A stretch of DNA of 64,000 nucleotides, taken from contig CANQNF010000001.1 in the NCBI GenBank assembly GCA_947625125.1, positions 124,001 to 188,000 of the forward strand, in the 5' to 3' direction. Shown piece by piece: positions 9,430-17,754 of the stretch (positions are counted from its first letter, which is position 1; every line of letters starts with the position of its first letter). The position numbers and the translations under genes were made by a program. The notes under the pieces are model-generated. The model searched no databases and was not told where the DNA came from. It was given only the letters and a program-made list of their open reading frames with translations. This DNA is from an uncultured Clostridia bacterium. Its GTDB lineage: Bacteria; Bacillota; Clostridia; Oscillospirales; Ruminococcaceae.

Positions 9430-9562
9430 CGGCCATCTGCCTCCCGCTGCCTTGGCGAAGCCCCGTCGGCCTGCCGGCCGACGAACCGGCGGTCAACCGC
9501 CGGTCGGGTTCAGCGAAGCTGAACCCGGAGCTTCGCCCCGCAAGCGGGATGCGGATGGCCGT
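9430..9562. repeat. GC-rich cloverleaf-type repeat, copy C
   Basis: The outer flanks pair (ACGGCCATCTGC at the left, GCGGATGGCCGT at the right). The core stem GCGAAGCCCCG closes three hairpins: GTCGGCC/GGCCGAC, ACCGGCGGTCAACCGCCGGT and CGGGTTCAGCGAAGCTGAACCCG in shortened form. It fills most of the 9314-9601 gap. Confidence 0.75.
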
Positions 9563-9601
9563 ATGGCAGCGCAGAAAGCCACAACTGCGGACTGCCCTCC
9601 C

Positions 9602-9838
9602 TTACCTCCTCCTCCGATAGACCCGATGGTTATTTTTCCCACCGTCGGCCTTTTCAATGTTCGGCAGGCGGCCCGCAGCTACCTCTCGCGCAAAAAACTT
9701 CCCGAAATCCGTGCGGACCCCAAACGGCTCCCGCTCCCATTCCTCGCCGAAAAGCTCCCGAAGCTCGAAAATCCCGCCGACAGGAATTTTTTGGGAAATT
9801 GCCTCCAACGCCGCCTCTAACCTCTTATGATGTTCCAC
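9602..9838 (-). CDS. Small DUF1413-like protein
   Basis: A 78-residue soluble protein. The central segment IPVGGIFELRELFGEEWE, then FGKFFAREV, resembles DUF1413 proteins (F-x-L-x-x-L-F and G-x-x-F patterns), a family of unknown function often seen beside small DNA-binding proteins. The GTG at 9838 is preferred because AAGGAGG lies 8 bases upstream. It is divergent from a ribbon-helix-helix gene across an AT-rich palindrome, an arrangement like toxin-antitoxin or regulator-target pairs. The function is not established. Confidence 0.7.
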   Translation of the reverse strand: MEHHKRLEAALEAISQKIPVGGIFELRELFGEEWEREPFGVRTDFGKFFAREVAAGRLPNIEKADGGKNNHRVYRRRR

Positions 9839-9865
9839 GTCTTTTTCCTCCTTGTAATACAAAAT

Positions 9866-9908
9866 GTCATATAATTATATATTATATTGTAGCATATAAT
9901 AATATGAC
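9866..9908. promoter_or_regulatory. AT-rich palindrome between divergent genes
   Basis: GTCATATAATTATAT (9866-9880) is mirrored by ATATAATAATATGAC (9894-9908), with 14 of 15 positions complementary. It lies between the two divergent starts and is a good candidate operator for the ribbon-helix-helix protein. Confidence 0.55.
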
Positions 9909-9946
9909 TTGTCAATGTATAATGTATATAAAAGGAGGAGATTTTT

Positions 9947-10132
9947 ATGGATCATGAGCCTCTGCGGATCAAAAAGCGCGGCGAGGACGGGTCGCGGGTC
10001 ATAAGCATACGGATCGGGGTGGAGCTTTTAGATGAGCTCGACCGGACGGCGGCCGAGTGCAATTATTCACGCAACGAGCTGATAAACCTGCTCTTGGAGC
10101 ATGGCGTAAAGGATCTTATAATCGAGGAATAG
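9947..10132 (+). CDS. Ribbon-helix-helix (CopG/Arc-type) DNA-binding protein
   Basis: A 61-residue protein. A short basic N-terminus and a beta strand (SRVISIRIGVELLDELD) are followed by two helices (RTAAECNYSRNELINLLLEH), the ribbon-helix-helix layout. The ATG at 9947 follows AAAGGAGG. It is likely a repressor of itself and of the divergent DUF1413-like gene through the palindrome between them. Whether this is an antitoxin is inference. Confidence 0.75.
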   Translation: MDHEPLRIKKRGEDGSRVISIRIGVELLDELDRTAAECNYSRNELINLLLEHGVKDLIIEE

Positions 10133-10170
10133 GGCATTTTTCGTCATGCGCGCACAATTCATGCTTTCAA

Positions 10171-10259
10171 GAATGTAGCATAATTTACTAATTTTAAATC
10201 CGTCGCATTAGTGCCCCCTTGAAATTCCGACATCTGATTTCTCATTTCTGTCTTCTTAC
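10171..10259 (+). repeat. Dispersed ~100 bp repeat R, copy 1 (degenerate)
   Basis: It shares a run of blocks with copies at 21352, 46668 (inverted) and 55763, for example CCCCCTTGAAATTC followed by CATCTGATTTCT. It ends just before the ktrB promoter. Confidence 0.6.
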
Positions 10260-10267
10260 TTGCTTGC

Positions 10268-10296
10268 TTGACATCCTCGGTAAAAAGTAGTAAAAT
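10268..10296 (+). promoter_or_regulatory. ktrB promoter
   Basis: TTGACA and TAAAAT are separated by 17 bases, about 50 bases upstream of ktrB. Confidence 0.75.
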
Positions 10297-10346
10297 ATAG
10301 TGTAGCTTCCACAAATGGGGGCAATCTCGTTTTTGCGGGGCGCGAT

Positions 10347-11669
10347 ATGAAAAAAATTCAGCTTTCAACCTCCCAAATAATTATTTTGGGATTTGCCGCG
10401 GCGATTTTGCTCGGCAGCCTTATACTTGCCCTGCCGATCTCGACTGCCGACGGAAAGGGCGCTTCTTTCCCCGACGCTCTTTTTACGGCGACATCTGCCA
10501 TCTGCGTGACCGGGCTCGTGGTTCGCGACACCGCCACATACTGGTCCGCTTTCGGCCAGAGCGCGATTCTTGCCATGATACAGATAGGCGGCATGGGCGT
10601 GGTCACGGTCGCGGTGGCGCTCACGATGATATCCGGCAAAAAAATCAGCCTCAAGACCCGCACCACCATGCAGGAAGCGATTTCTGCGCATCACGTCGGC
10701 GGCGTGGTCCATCTCACCGGCTTTATAATTCGGGGGACGGCCGCTATAGAGCTTTTGGGCGCGCTTCTTTTAATGCCGGCGTTTATCCCGAAATTCGGCG
10801 TTTTAAAGGGCATTTGGTACAGCGTGTGGCACTCTGTCTCGGCATTCTGCAACGCGGGCTTTGATCTCATGGGCGTTCGGGGAGAGTTCTCCTCATTGAC
10901 GACCGAGGCGTTTGACCCGCTTATAAATATCGTTATCATGCTTCTTATCGTCGTCGGCGGCGTCGGTTTTCTGACATGGGAAGACATAATTACAAACAAA
11001 TGGCATTTCAAAAAGTACCGTATGCAGTCAAAGATAATCCTGACGACGTCTTTGCTTCTTATATTTGTCCCGGCGGCGATATTTTTCTTCACGGAATTCA
11101 AGGACCTGACCGTCGGCGAGAGGATATTTGCATCGTTATTCCAGTCCGTGACGGCGAGGACCGCGGGCTTCAACACGGTCGATCTCGGGCTTTTCAGCGG
11201 TTCGGGATTGGTTATTATGATCGCATTGATGCTCATTGGCGGCTCGCCCGGCTCCACTGCCGGCGGAATGAAAACGACGACGTTTGCGACGATGCTCTCG
11301 ACGGCTCTTTCGGTTTTCAGGAGCCGCGAGCACACCCACTTCTTCGGCCGAAGAATAGGCGACGATACGGTAAGGCAGGCCGGAAGCATCCTCACGATGT
11401 ACTTAACGCTCTTTCTTACCGGCGGCTGCATAATCTCTCGAGTGGAGGGCCTGCCGCTGAAAGAATGTTTATTTGAGACGGCCTCCGCGATAGGCACTGT
11501 CGGCGTGACCCTCGGTATCACCCCCCAGCTCGGCGGGCTTTCGAGAATGATACTTATACTTTTGATGTATTTCGGCAGGGTAGGCGGCCTCACGCTTATA
11601 TTTGCCGCTCTTTCAAATAAGCAGACCCCTCCGTCCACCCTCCCGCAGGAGAAACTAACGGTGGGATGA
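10347..11669 (+). CDS. ktrB: Ktr/Trk potassium transporter membrane subunit
   Basis: A 440-residue polytopic membrane protein of the TrkH/KtrB family that imports K+. It has repeated selectivity-filter-type segments (ATSAICVTGL, SAFCNAGFDL, SVTARTAGFNTVD, ASAIGTVGVTLG), four in all, as expected for four pore regions. The cytoplasmic partner KtrA is encoded two genes downstream in the same operon. The stop overlaps the start of the following methyltransferase. Confidence 0.93.
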   Translation: MKKIQLSTSQIIILGFAAAILLGSLILALPISTADGKGASFPDALFTATSAICVTGLVVRDTATYWSAFGQSAILAMIQIGGMGVVTVAVALTMISGKKISLKTRTTMQEAISAHHVGGVVHLTGFIIRGTAAIELLGALLLMPAFIPKFGVLKGIWYSVWHSVSAFCNAGFDLMGVRGEFSSLTTEAFDPLINIVIMLLIVVGGVGFLTWEDIITNKWHFKKYRMQSKIILTTSLLLIFVPAAIFFFTEFKDLTVGERIFASLFQSVTARTAGFNTVDLGLFSGSGLVIMIALMLIGGSPGSTAGGMKTTTFATMLSTALSVFRSREHTHFFGRRIGDDTVRQAGSILTMYLTLFLTGGCIISRVEGLPLKECLFETASAIGTVGVTLGITPQLGGLSRMILILLMYFGRVGGLTLIFAALSNKQTPPSTLPQEKLTVG

Positions 11670-12463
11670 TGAGGCGAAATATGAATTATCTTGAAGAATA
11701 TTACAACAATTATGACGAAGAAGGCCGCCTTCTTTCACGCCACGGCCGGGTCGAATACCTGACGACTGTTAAATATATTAACGAATGTTTATCCGGCATT
11801 CCCGACCCCGAGATTTTAGAAGTCGGCGCAGGCACAGGCAGGTACAGCGTGAGCCTTGCAAAGCAGGGATACAGCGTGACTGCGGTCGAGCTTATTCCCC
11901 ATAATCTTGAAATTTTAAAATCAAAACTCAGCGGAACCGAGCGCCTTGAAGCCATGCAGGGGAACGCCATGGACCTTTCCGCGCTTTCCGACAGCGCATA
12001 TGATCTCACGATGCTTTTGGGACCGATGTATCATCTCTACACGCGGGAAGACAAGCTCAAAGCCCTTTCCGAAGCGGTTCGGGTCACGAAGCCGGGAGGG
12101 TATATTCTTGTCGCATACTGCATGAACGAGCCGACGGTCATACAGTACGTCTTTGGGCTCAACAAGCTGCATGAGGTGATGGACTTAAAAATGCTCACCC
12201 CGGATTGGCACTGCATAAGCGAGCCCAAGGATTTGTTTGAACTGGTTCGCACGGAGGATATCGCCGCACTTGATGAGAAAGTCCCGATCGAACGCATAAA
12301 ACTTGTCGCCACGGACGGCGCTGCGAATTATATGCGGGAATATATCGACGCCATGGACGACGAGACTTTTGAGAAGTGGATGGACTATCATTTCGCGATA
12401 TGCGAGCGCTCCGACCTTATCGGCGCTTCCCATCACACGCTCGATATTCTCCGCAAGATTTGA
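11666..12463 (+). CDS. SAM-dependent class I methyltransferase
   Basis: A 265-residue protein with motif I VGAGTGRYSVSLAKQGYSVTA, the acidic strand VEL and the post-motif QGNAMDLS, a standard Rossmann methyltransferase core. The C-terminal half (about residues 150-265) is family-specific. The substrate is unknown. The ATG at 11666 overlaps the ktrB stop; an ATG at 11681 is also possible. It is held between ktrB and ktrA, so it is co-expressed with potassium uptake, but no functional link is known. Confidence 0.85.
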   Translation: MMRRNMNYLEEYYNNYDEEGRLLSRHGRVEYLTTVKYINECLSGIPDPEILEVGAGTGRYSVSLAKQGYSVTAVELIPHNLEILKSKLSGTERLEAMQGNAMDLSALSDSAYDLTMLLGPMYHLYTREDKLKALSEAVRVTKPGGYILVAYCMNEPTVIQYVFGLNKLHEVMDLKMLTPDWHCISEPKDLFELVRTEDIAALDEKVPIERIKLVATDGAANYMREYIDAMDDETFEKWMDYHFAICERSDLIGASHHTLDILRKI

Positions 12464-12511
12464 TTAACCGAATTTAATACCTAAGATCATGATAAATCAG
12501 GAGGCCTGAAA

Positions 12512-13159
12512 ATGAAATCGATACTTTTGATAGGCGTCGGCCGCTTCGGCCGCCATGTTGCAAAAAAACTCAACGAGCTCGGCCACGAGGTCATGGCCGT
12601 CGACAAGAGCGAGGAGAGGATAAACGCGGTCCTGCCGATAGTCACGAACGCCCAGATAGGCGACTCGACCAACAAGGCGTTTCTTGAGTCGCTCGGAGTC
12701 CGAAACTACGACTCCTGCATAGTCACCATCGGCGACGATTTCCAGAGCTCCCTCGAGACCACGTCGCTTTTGAAAGAACTCGGCGCAAAGACCGTAATTT
12801 CGCGTGCTTCACGGGGCGTTCAGGAAAAATTCCTCCTGCGAAACGGAGCCGACCGCGTGGTTTATCCCGAGAAGCAGCTCGCCTCCTGGACCGCGATAAG
12901 ATGCACCTCCGACCACATCCTCGACTATATCGAGCTCGACGGCGACATCGACATCTTCGAGCTTGAAGTCCCGAGCGACTGGCAGGGGAGGACGGTAATA
13001 GACCTCGACGTGCGCAAAAAACACGGAATCAACATTTTAGCAGTGCGTGAAAACGGCGTTTTGAATATGCACGTCGGCCCCGACACGGTGATGGACGTCT
13101 CGAAGCCGATACTCGTTTTGGCGACGCTTAAGTCGATACAGAAGTGCTTCAGAATATGA
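12512..13159 (+). CDS. ktrA: Ktr potassium uptake regulatory subunit
   Basis: A 215-residue RCK protein. The N-terminal nucleotide-binding Rossmann fold starts ILLIGVGRFGRHVAKKLNELG and is followed by a C-terminal TrkA_C-type domain (about residues 135-215). It gates KtrB in response to nucleotide. It starts 48 bases after the methyltransferase behind AGGAGG, and the operon ends at a terminator just downstream. Confidence 0.92.
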   Translation: MKSILLIGVGRFGRHVAKKLNELGHEVMAVDKSEERINAVLPIVTNAQIGDSTNKAFLESLGVRNYDSCIVTIGDDFQSSLETTSLLKELGAKTVISRASRGVQEKFLLRNGADRVVYPEKQLASWTAIRCTSDHILDYIELDGDIDIFELEVPSDWQGRTVIDLDVRKKHGINILAVRENGVLNMHVGPDTVMDVSKPILVLATLKSIQKCFRI

Positions 13160-13184
13160 CGATATGTTAATTATCATAAAAAAT

Positions 13185-13219
13185 CGGCAGGGCTTTTCTT
13201 CCCTGCCGTAATTTATTTT
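13185..13219. terminator. Bidirectional terminator between ktrA and metH
   Basis: CGGCAGGG pairs with CCCTGCCG around an 8-base loop. T-rich sequence follows on the plus strand and an A-run precedes the stem, so it can serve both convergent operons. Confidence 0.8.
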
Positions 13220-13227
13220 TTTGATCA

Positions 13228-15576
13228 TTATCTCTCCGCCAACAGCGCCGAATCGAGAGTTTTTGCCATTTCGAGGGCGTCTGCGGTGTAATAGTCGGCC
13301 CCGATTTTTTCTGCGGTCTCGGGGTTGAGGACTGCTCCCCCGACAAAAATTTTTGCCTTGCACCCCGCCTCTCGCAGAGCCCCTATCGTTTCTTTCATGT
13401 TCGGCACGGTGGTAGTCATCAGCGCCGAAAGTCCCACAGCAAAGGGCTCAAATTTTTTAACTGCATTAACTACATCCGACGGCGGCACGTCTTTCCCGAG
13501 ATCGATTACCTCCCATCCGTAGGACTGCACCACTACCTTGACGATATTTTTCCCAATATCGTGGACGTCGCCTTTCACGGTCGCCAAAACGACTCTGCCC
13601 TTTTTGGCCGAGCTGTCCGGAAGTCTTGCCGTAACCTCGGCAAACGCCGATTTTGCGGCCTCTGCCGATGATATAAGCTGAGGCAGAAACAGCTTTCCCT
13701 GCTCGTAAAGCTGTCCCACATCGTTAAGCGCTTTAATCAAAATGTCATTCACGACCTCCATCGGCGGCCTGTGCTCAAGTTCTTTTTTCGCAAGCTCCGA
13801 AGCCCTGTTTTTAAGCCCCGAGCGCACGCAGTCATAAAGCGTGTCAGCGGATTTTTCCTCTTTTTTTGCAGATAACGTCCCGCTTGCCGCCGGGACAAAA
13901 TCCTTATAAATCGAGATATAATTTTCTGAGTTTTTATCAATTCCCGATAGCAGCTCGAACGCCCTCACCGTCCCGACCATCTCGGAATCGGACGGGTTCA
14001 TGATGGGCATATTCAGCCCCTGCCCGAGCGCCATCGCCAAAAATGTCCTGTTCAGAAGCGGCCGATTCGGCAGCCCGAACGACACGTTCGAGACCCCGAG
14101 CGCAGTCTTTACGCCGAGCGCGCTGACGAGCCCGACCGCCTTAAGCGTTTCCCGGACAAGCTCCTGCTCGGCCGATGCCGTCACGACGAGCGCGTCTATC
14201 ATGATTTTTTCCGGCGGTATCCCGTAGTCGCCGGCCCTTTTTATGATTCTTTTTGCTATCTCAAGGCGCTCTTCGGCCGTTTTCGGCACGCCGTTTTCAT
14301 CCATCGCGAGCCCTAAAACGACCGCTCCGTACTTCTTTGCCACCGGGAACACCCTCGCCATGACCGCCTCGTCGCCGTTCACGCTGTTGATGAGCGGAAT
14401 GCCGTTGCAGACCCTTGCGGCGGCCTCGATGGCGGCCGAGTCTGACGAGTCGATTTGTATCGGCAGGTCGCAGAATTCCTGGAGCTTTTTTATCAGCCTC
14501 GGCATTAACGTTTTCTCATCTATCTGCGGCAGCCCGCAGTTTAGATCCAAAAGATCCGCGCCGTTCTCCTGCTGATTTAACGCCTCCGAGACAATATAGT
14601 CGAAGTCCTCGTTTATAAGCGCTTCCTTAAGCTTTTTCTTGCCTGTCGGGTTGAGCCTTTCTCCGCATATCTTCACCCCGTCAAGGCTGCAAATAATGCT
14701 TTGCGAGCATACCGCTGTGAGAGGCTTGTGCTCATGCTCTTTAACGTTTTGTCCTGAAAAAACGGAGAGCTTTTTTATAAACTCGGGAGTCGTCCCGCAG
14801 CACCCGCCAACGACCGAGACGCCCATTTTGACCATCTCCGAAACAGCCTCAAAAAACTCGTCCGAGCTCATGCTGTAGACGGTTTTGCCGTTTTTAAGCT
14901 CCGGCAGGCCTCTGTTCGGCTGGACGATGACCGGAAGCTTTGTCGAGGACAGGAGCCGCCCGACTATAGGGGTCAGCTCTTTCGGGCCGAGCGAGCAGTT
15001 TACCCCGAGCGCGTCGACCCCAAGCCCCTCGAGCGTGTATGCGACTATCTCGGGGGTCGAGCCCGTCAGGGTCCGGCCGCTTTGGTCGAACGTCATCGTC
15101 GCAAAAATCGGCAGGTCGGTGTTCTCCTTAAATGCCAAAATTGCGGCCTTAAGTTCGTAAATATCTGTAAAAGTTTCCAGAATATAACCGTCACATATAT
15201 CCCGCGAAATCTCGGCGACGGTCTTGTAGGCTTCATAAGCCTCCTCGAATTTCAGGCTCCCCATCGGCTCCATCATCGCGCCCGTCGGGCCTACGTCGAA
15301 AAACACCGTTTTTCCGGCTTTTTTTGCATTTTCACAGGCTGCTGCGGCGACTTCTTCTAAGCCGTAACGGCCGTGATATTTTATCGGGTTGAGGCCGAAT
15401 GTGTTAGTCGAAATTATGTCGGCGCCTGCGTTCGCGTAGGAAATGTGGATGGAAGATATAGCCTCCGGAGCGGTGATATTAAGGTCCTCGGGGACGTCCC
15501 CAAGAAGCCCGAGGCGCTCAAGCTCGCTGCCGAAGCCGCCGTCGAAAACAAGAATTTTTTTGCCTAAGCGTAGCAC
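13228..15576 (-). CDS. metH: Cobalamin-dependent methionine synthase lacking the reactivation domain
   Basis: It transfers a methyl group from methyltetrahydrofolate to homocysteine through cobalamin. At 782 residues it has the homocysteine-binding barrel (zinc cysteines in VVGGCCGTTPE), the pterin-binding barrel starting at ICGERLNPTGKKK, the helical cap (GKLFLPQLISSAEAAK) and the B12 Rossmann domain with DVHDIGKNIV, whose His is the cobalt ligand. The C-terminal S-adenosylmethionine reactivation domain of longer MetH proteins is absent. A separate gene overlapping the start (15564) supplies a matching domain. Confidence 0.94.
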   Translation of the reverse strand: MLRLGKKILVFDGGFGSELERLGLLGDVPEDLNITAPEAISSIHISYANAGADIISTNTFGLNPIKYHGRYGLEEVAAAACENAKKAGKTVFFDVGPTGAMMEPMGSLKFEEAYEAYKTVAEISRDICDGYILETFTDIYELKAAILAFKENTDLPIFATMTFDQSGRTLTGSTPEIVAYTLEGLGVDALGVNCSLGPKELTPIVGRLLSSTKLPVIVQPNRGLPELKNGKTVYSMSSDEFFEAVSEMVKMGVSVVGGCCGTTPEFIKKLSVFSGQNVKEHEHKPLTAVCSQSIICSLDGVKICGERLNPTGKKKLKEALINEDFDYIVSEALNQQENGADLLDLNCGLPQIDEKTLMPRLIKKLQEFCDLPIQIDSSDSAAIEAAARVCNGIPLINSVNGDEAVMARVFPVAKKYGAVVLGLAMDENGVPKTAEERLEIAKRIIKRAGDYGIPPEKIMIDALVVTASAEQELVRETLKAVGLVSALGVKTALGVSNVSFGLPNRPLLNRTFLAMALGQGLNMPIMNPSDSEMVGTVRAFELLSGIDKNSENYISIYKDFVPAASGTLSAKKEEKSADTLYDCVRSGLKNRASELAKKELEHRPPMEVVNDILIKALNDVGQLYEQGKLFLPQLISSAEAAKSAFAEVTARLPDSSAKKGRVVLATVKGDVHDIGKNIVKVVVQSYGWEVIDLGKDVPPSDVVNAVKKFEPFAVGLSALMTTTVPNMKETIGALREAGCKAKIFVGGAVLNPETAEKIGADYYTADALEMAKTLDSALLAER

Positions 15577-16178
15577 CTTTTTCCCTCCTTTAGGTAGTGG
15601 CAGCTCTTTGCCATAAAGCAGTCCCGGCAGGACTTCTCCGCCCTTTTCCCGACGGCGACGACCCCGGCCAGAGATTTCGACGGGAGCATGAACATGCTCG
15701 GGGTCAGCTCCATGCCGATTTTTTCGGGATGTAAAATGTCGAAAATATATTTAATGTCATTAACTGAGCTTCCGCCGTAGCCCGGGCAGAATCTGTAGGA
15801 AAGGTCGTCGCCGAGGGTCTTTTCAAATCTGTCCGAAAGAAATTCTATATATGCGCTTGCGCAGCAATCCGCCACTGCGGCCTTAGCCGGGTCTGACACG
15901 AAAAGCCGCTTTACAAGCCTGTCTGCGCCGATTCCTAAAGTCGAAGCGGTGACTATCACGCCCTTTGAGCCGGAAAGAAATTCGCGGTACGGCTCGGCAT
16001 TCAAAAACTCCGGGGGAGCGTCGAAAAATTTATACAGGCAGTTAAACTGTGCCGCCTCCTCAACTTCTTTAAGGCATGCCCATATCATCTCCTCAACTCC
16101 CGGGTCGCCGTCCGCGCCCCTGAAGCCGAGGTAGTTAAGTATCTGAGGCTTTAAAAATTCATACTCGGAAGAGTTCAT
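15564..16178 (-). CDS. Stand-alone MetH reactivation-domain protein
   Basis: A 204-residue protein matching the vitamin B12-dependent methionine synthase activation domain. The segment YRFCPGYGGSSVNDIK corresponds to the conserved R-x-x-PGY region that binds S-adenosylmethionine in MetH. The N-terminal half also fits (VIVTASTLGIGADRLVKRL). A four-Cys cluster near the C-terminus (CRDCFMAKSCHYLKEGKRC) could bind a metal, a feature absent from the fused domain. It overlaps metF upstream and metH downstream, so all three are coupled. It presumably restores oxidised cob(II)alamin in the short MetH. Confidence 0.85.
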   Translation of the reverse strand: MNSSEYEFLKPQILNYLGFRGADGDPGVEEMIWACLKEVEEAAQFNCLYKFFDAPPEFLNAEPYREFLSGSKGVIVTASTLGIGADRLVKRLFVSDPAKAAVADCCASAYIEFLSDRFEKTLGDDLSYRFCPGYGGSSVNDIKYIFDILHPEKIGMELTPSMFMLPSKSLAGVVAVGKRAEKSCRDCFMAKSCHYLKEGKRCYA

Positions 16179-17031
16179 CGAACACCGTCTCCAGACGTCC
16201 GTAGATATTTTTTGCCGTGTCGGCCTTGTTCATGATATAAAGATGTATTCCGGGCGCGCCCTTTGCGATAAGGTCGATTATCTGATAAACAGCGTAATTA
16301 AGCCCTATTTCACGCATGACCGCCGGCCTTGACGAGTAGCTTTCTATCATGTTCCGAAAATCAAGGGGGATGGTAGAACCGCACATCGATTTTATCCTCG
16401 GGATATTTTTCGAGCTCACAAGCGGCATTATCCCCGGGATTATCGGCACCGTCACGCCGAGTTTTCTTGCCTCGTTCACGAGCCGGTAGTAGTAGGAGTT
16501 GTCGTAAAAGATCTGCGTGATTAAAAATCCGGCGCCGCAGTCCTGTTTTTTCTTAAGATTTAAAATATCGTCTCTAAGAGTCTCGCATTCGGCGTGGCCC
16601 TCGGGGTAGCACGCCCCTCCTATGCAGAACCTGCCGCCGATATACTCCATCAGGTCAGTCGCGTGCTTGAAGTATTTGCAGTATTCGTCGCTGTAGTCCA
16701 AAGGCCGGTCGCCCCTGAGCGCAAGGACGTTTTCGACCCCGTATTCTTTAAGCCTTTTGCATACCCTGTCGATGTCTTCGGGACTGCTCGGGCCGCCGGT
16801 TATATGGGCGAGCGGCTCGATTCCTGCGGATTTAATGAACCCCGAGATCTCTACGGCCTCGCCGGCGTTGGTGCCGCCTGCGCCGTATGTCACGCTTATA
16901 AAATCGGGGGACAGCTCCTTAAGCTCGATTATCGTCCTTTCAAGCGCGTCCTTTTCTTCTCCGCCCTTTTTCGGGGGGAAGACTTCAAAGGAAAGGGTCC
17001 GCTTTTTTGACAGAGTCTCGGAAATTTTCAT
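16159..17031 (-). CDS. metF: 5,10-methylenetetrahydrofolate reductase
   Basis: A 290-residue flavoprotein that makes methyltetrahydrofolate for MetH. It shows SFEVFPPKKGGEEKDALERT at the N-terminus, VTYGAGG, LALRGD and the QIFYD segment, all MetF hallmarks. It overlaps the reactivation-domain gene by 20 bases and starts 24 bases after the ECF-type membrane gene. Confidence 0.95.
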   Translation of the reverse strand: MKISETLSKKRTLSFEVFPPKKGGEEKDALERTIIELKELSPDFISVTYGAGGTNAGEAVEISGFIKSAGIEPLAHITGGPSSPEDIDRVCKRLKEYGVENVLALRGDRPLDYSDEYCKYFKHATDLMEYIGGRFCIGGACYPEGHAECETLRDDILNLKKKQDCGAGFLITQIFYDNSYYYRLVNEARKLGVTVPIIPGIMPLVSSKNIPRIKSMCGSTIPLDFRNMIESYSSRPAVMREIGLNYAVYQIIDLIAKGAPGIHLYIMNKADTAKNIYGRLETVFDELFRV

Positions 17032-17055
17032 GGCACAGCTCCTTACAGGAATTTT

Positions 17056-17754
17056 TTATCGTCCGCCGTACTTTTTCATTGCGGCCGTCAGCGGCATAAA
17101 CAGCACGAATACGCTCATCACCGCGCAGACCGCCTGCGGCAGCATCGCCAAAAACCCGCCGTAGAAATAGGCCGCAGCCGCCTCGCGGGAATACCGATAT
17201 ATCAGCGGCGTGATGACGTCGTCCAAAAGCGTGAAAAATACCGTCATGACTGCGGCGGTCGAGCTGACGTTAAAAAGCAGGATACGGTCGCCGTTTTCCC
17301 TGCCCCAATGGCATACGACCGCCCAAAATATCAGCAGCGCAGCAAATTCTGCGCAAAGCGCCCAAAACATAACCCGAACCCTGAGCTGATACGCGGCGCT
17401 TATTTTCAGGCCCGTGACCCCTAAAATCGCGGACAGAACGCATGCCGATAAAATCAGCCCCGGCAGGAGATATTCAGGCGGGGATTTTTTTGCCAGCAGT
17501 CCGAAAACCGCCGCAAAGAGCGGGTAATAGATAAGATACAGTAAAATCACGCTCGGCGAAAATCCGAATATAATGCACCGTAAAAGTGAGAACGCCACGG
17601 CCGTCAGCACGCCGCAGCGAATGCCGCATACATAGCAGTACGCTGCAAAGACCGCCGTCACGAGCTCGACTCCGCTGACAAATCCCAGCGCAAACTGGAC
17701 GGCTATCAGCAGGGCCGTCATCACCCCGCAGCGCGCAAGCTCCTTTGCTTTCAT
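17056..17754 (-). CDS. Putative ECF transporter S-component
   Basis: A 232-residue, very hydrophobic protein with about six predicted membrane segments. The opening KELARCGVMTALLIAVQFAL resembles the first helix of ECF S-components (small solute-binding membrane proteins that use a shared energising module). Its ATG overlaps the DUF4430 stop (TGATG). The substrate is not shown by the sequence; its place in an operon with B12-dependent methionine synthesis points to cobalamin or a precursor. Confidence 0.65.
   Translation of the reverse strand: MKAKELARCGVMTALLIAVQFALGFVSGVELVTAVFAAYCYVCGIRCGVLTAVAFSLLRCIIFGFSPSVILLYLIYYPLFAAVFGLLAKKSPPEYLLPGLILSACVLSAILGVTGLKISAAYQLRVRVMFWALCAEFAALLIFWAVVCHWGRENGDRILLFNVSSTAAVMTVFFTLLDDVITPLIYRYSREAAAAYFYGGFLAMLPQAVCAVMSVFVLFMPLTAAMKKYGGR

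Noticed and set aside
9249-9820. Plus-strand frames covering the dnaJ end and repeat copy C
   Set aside because: They run through the dnaJ terminator and a palindromic repeat and have no start signals.
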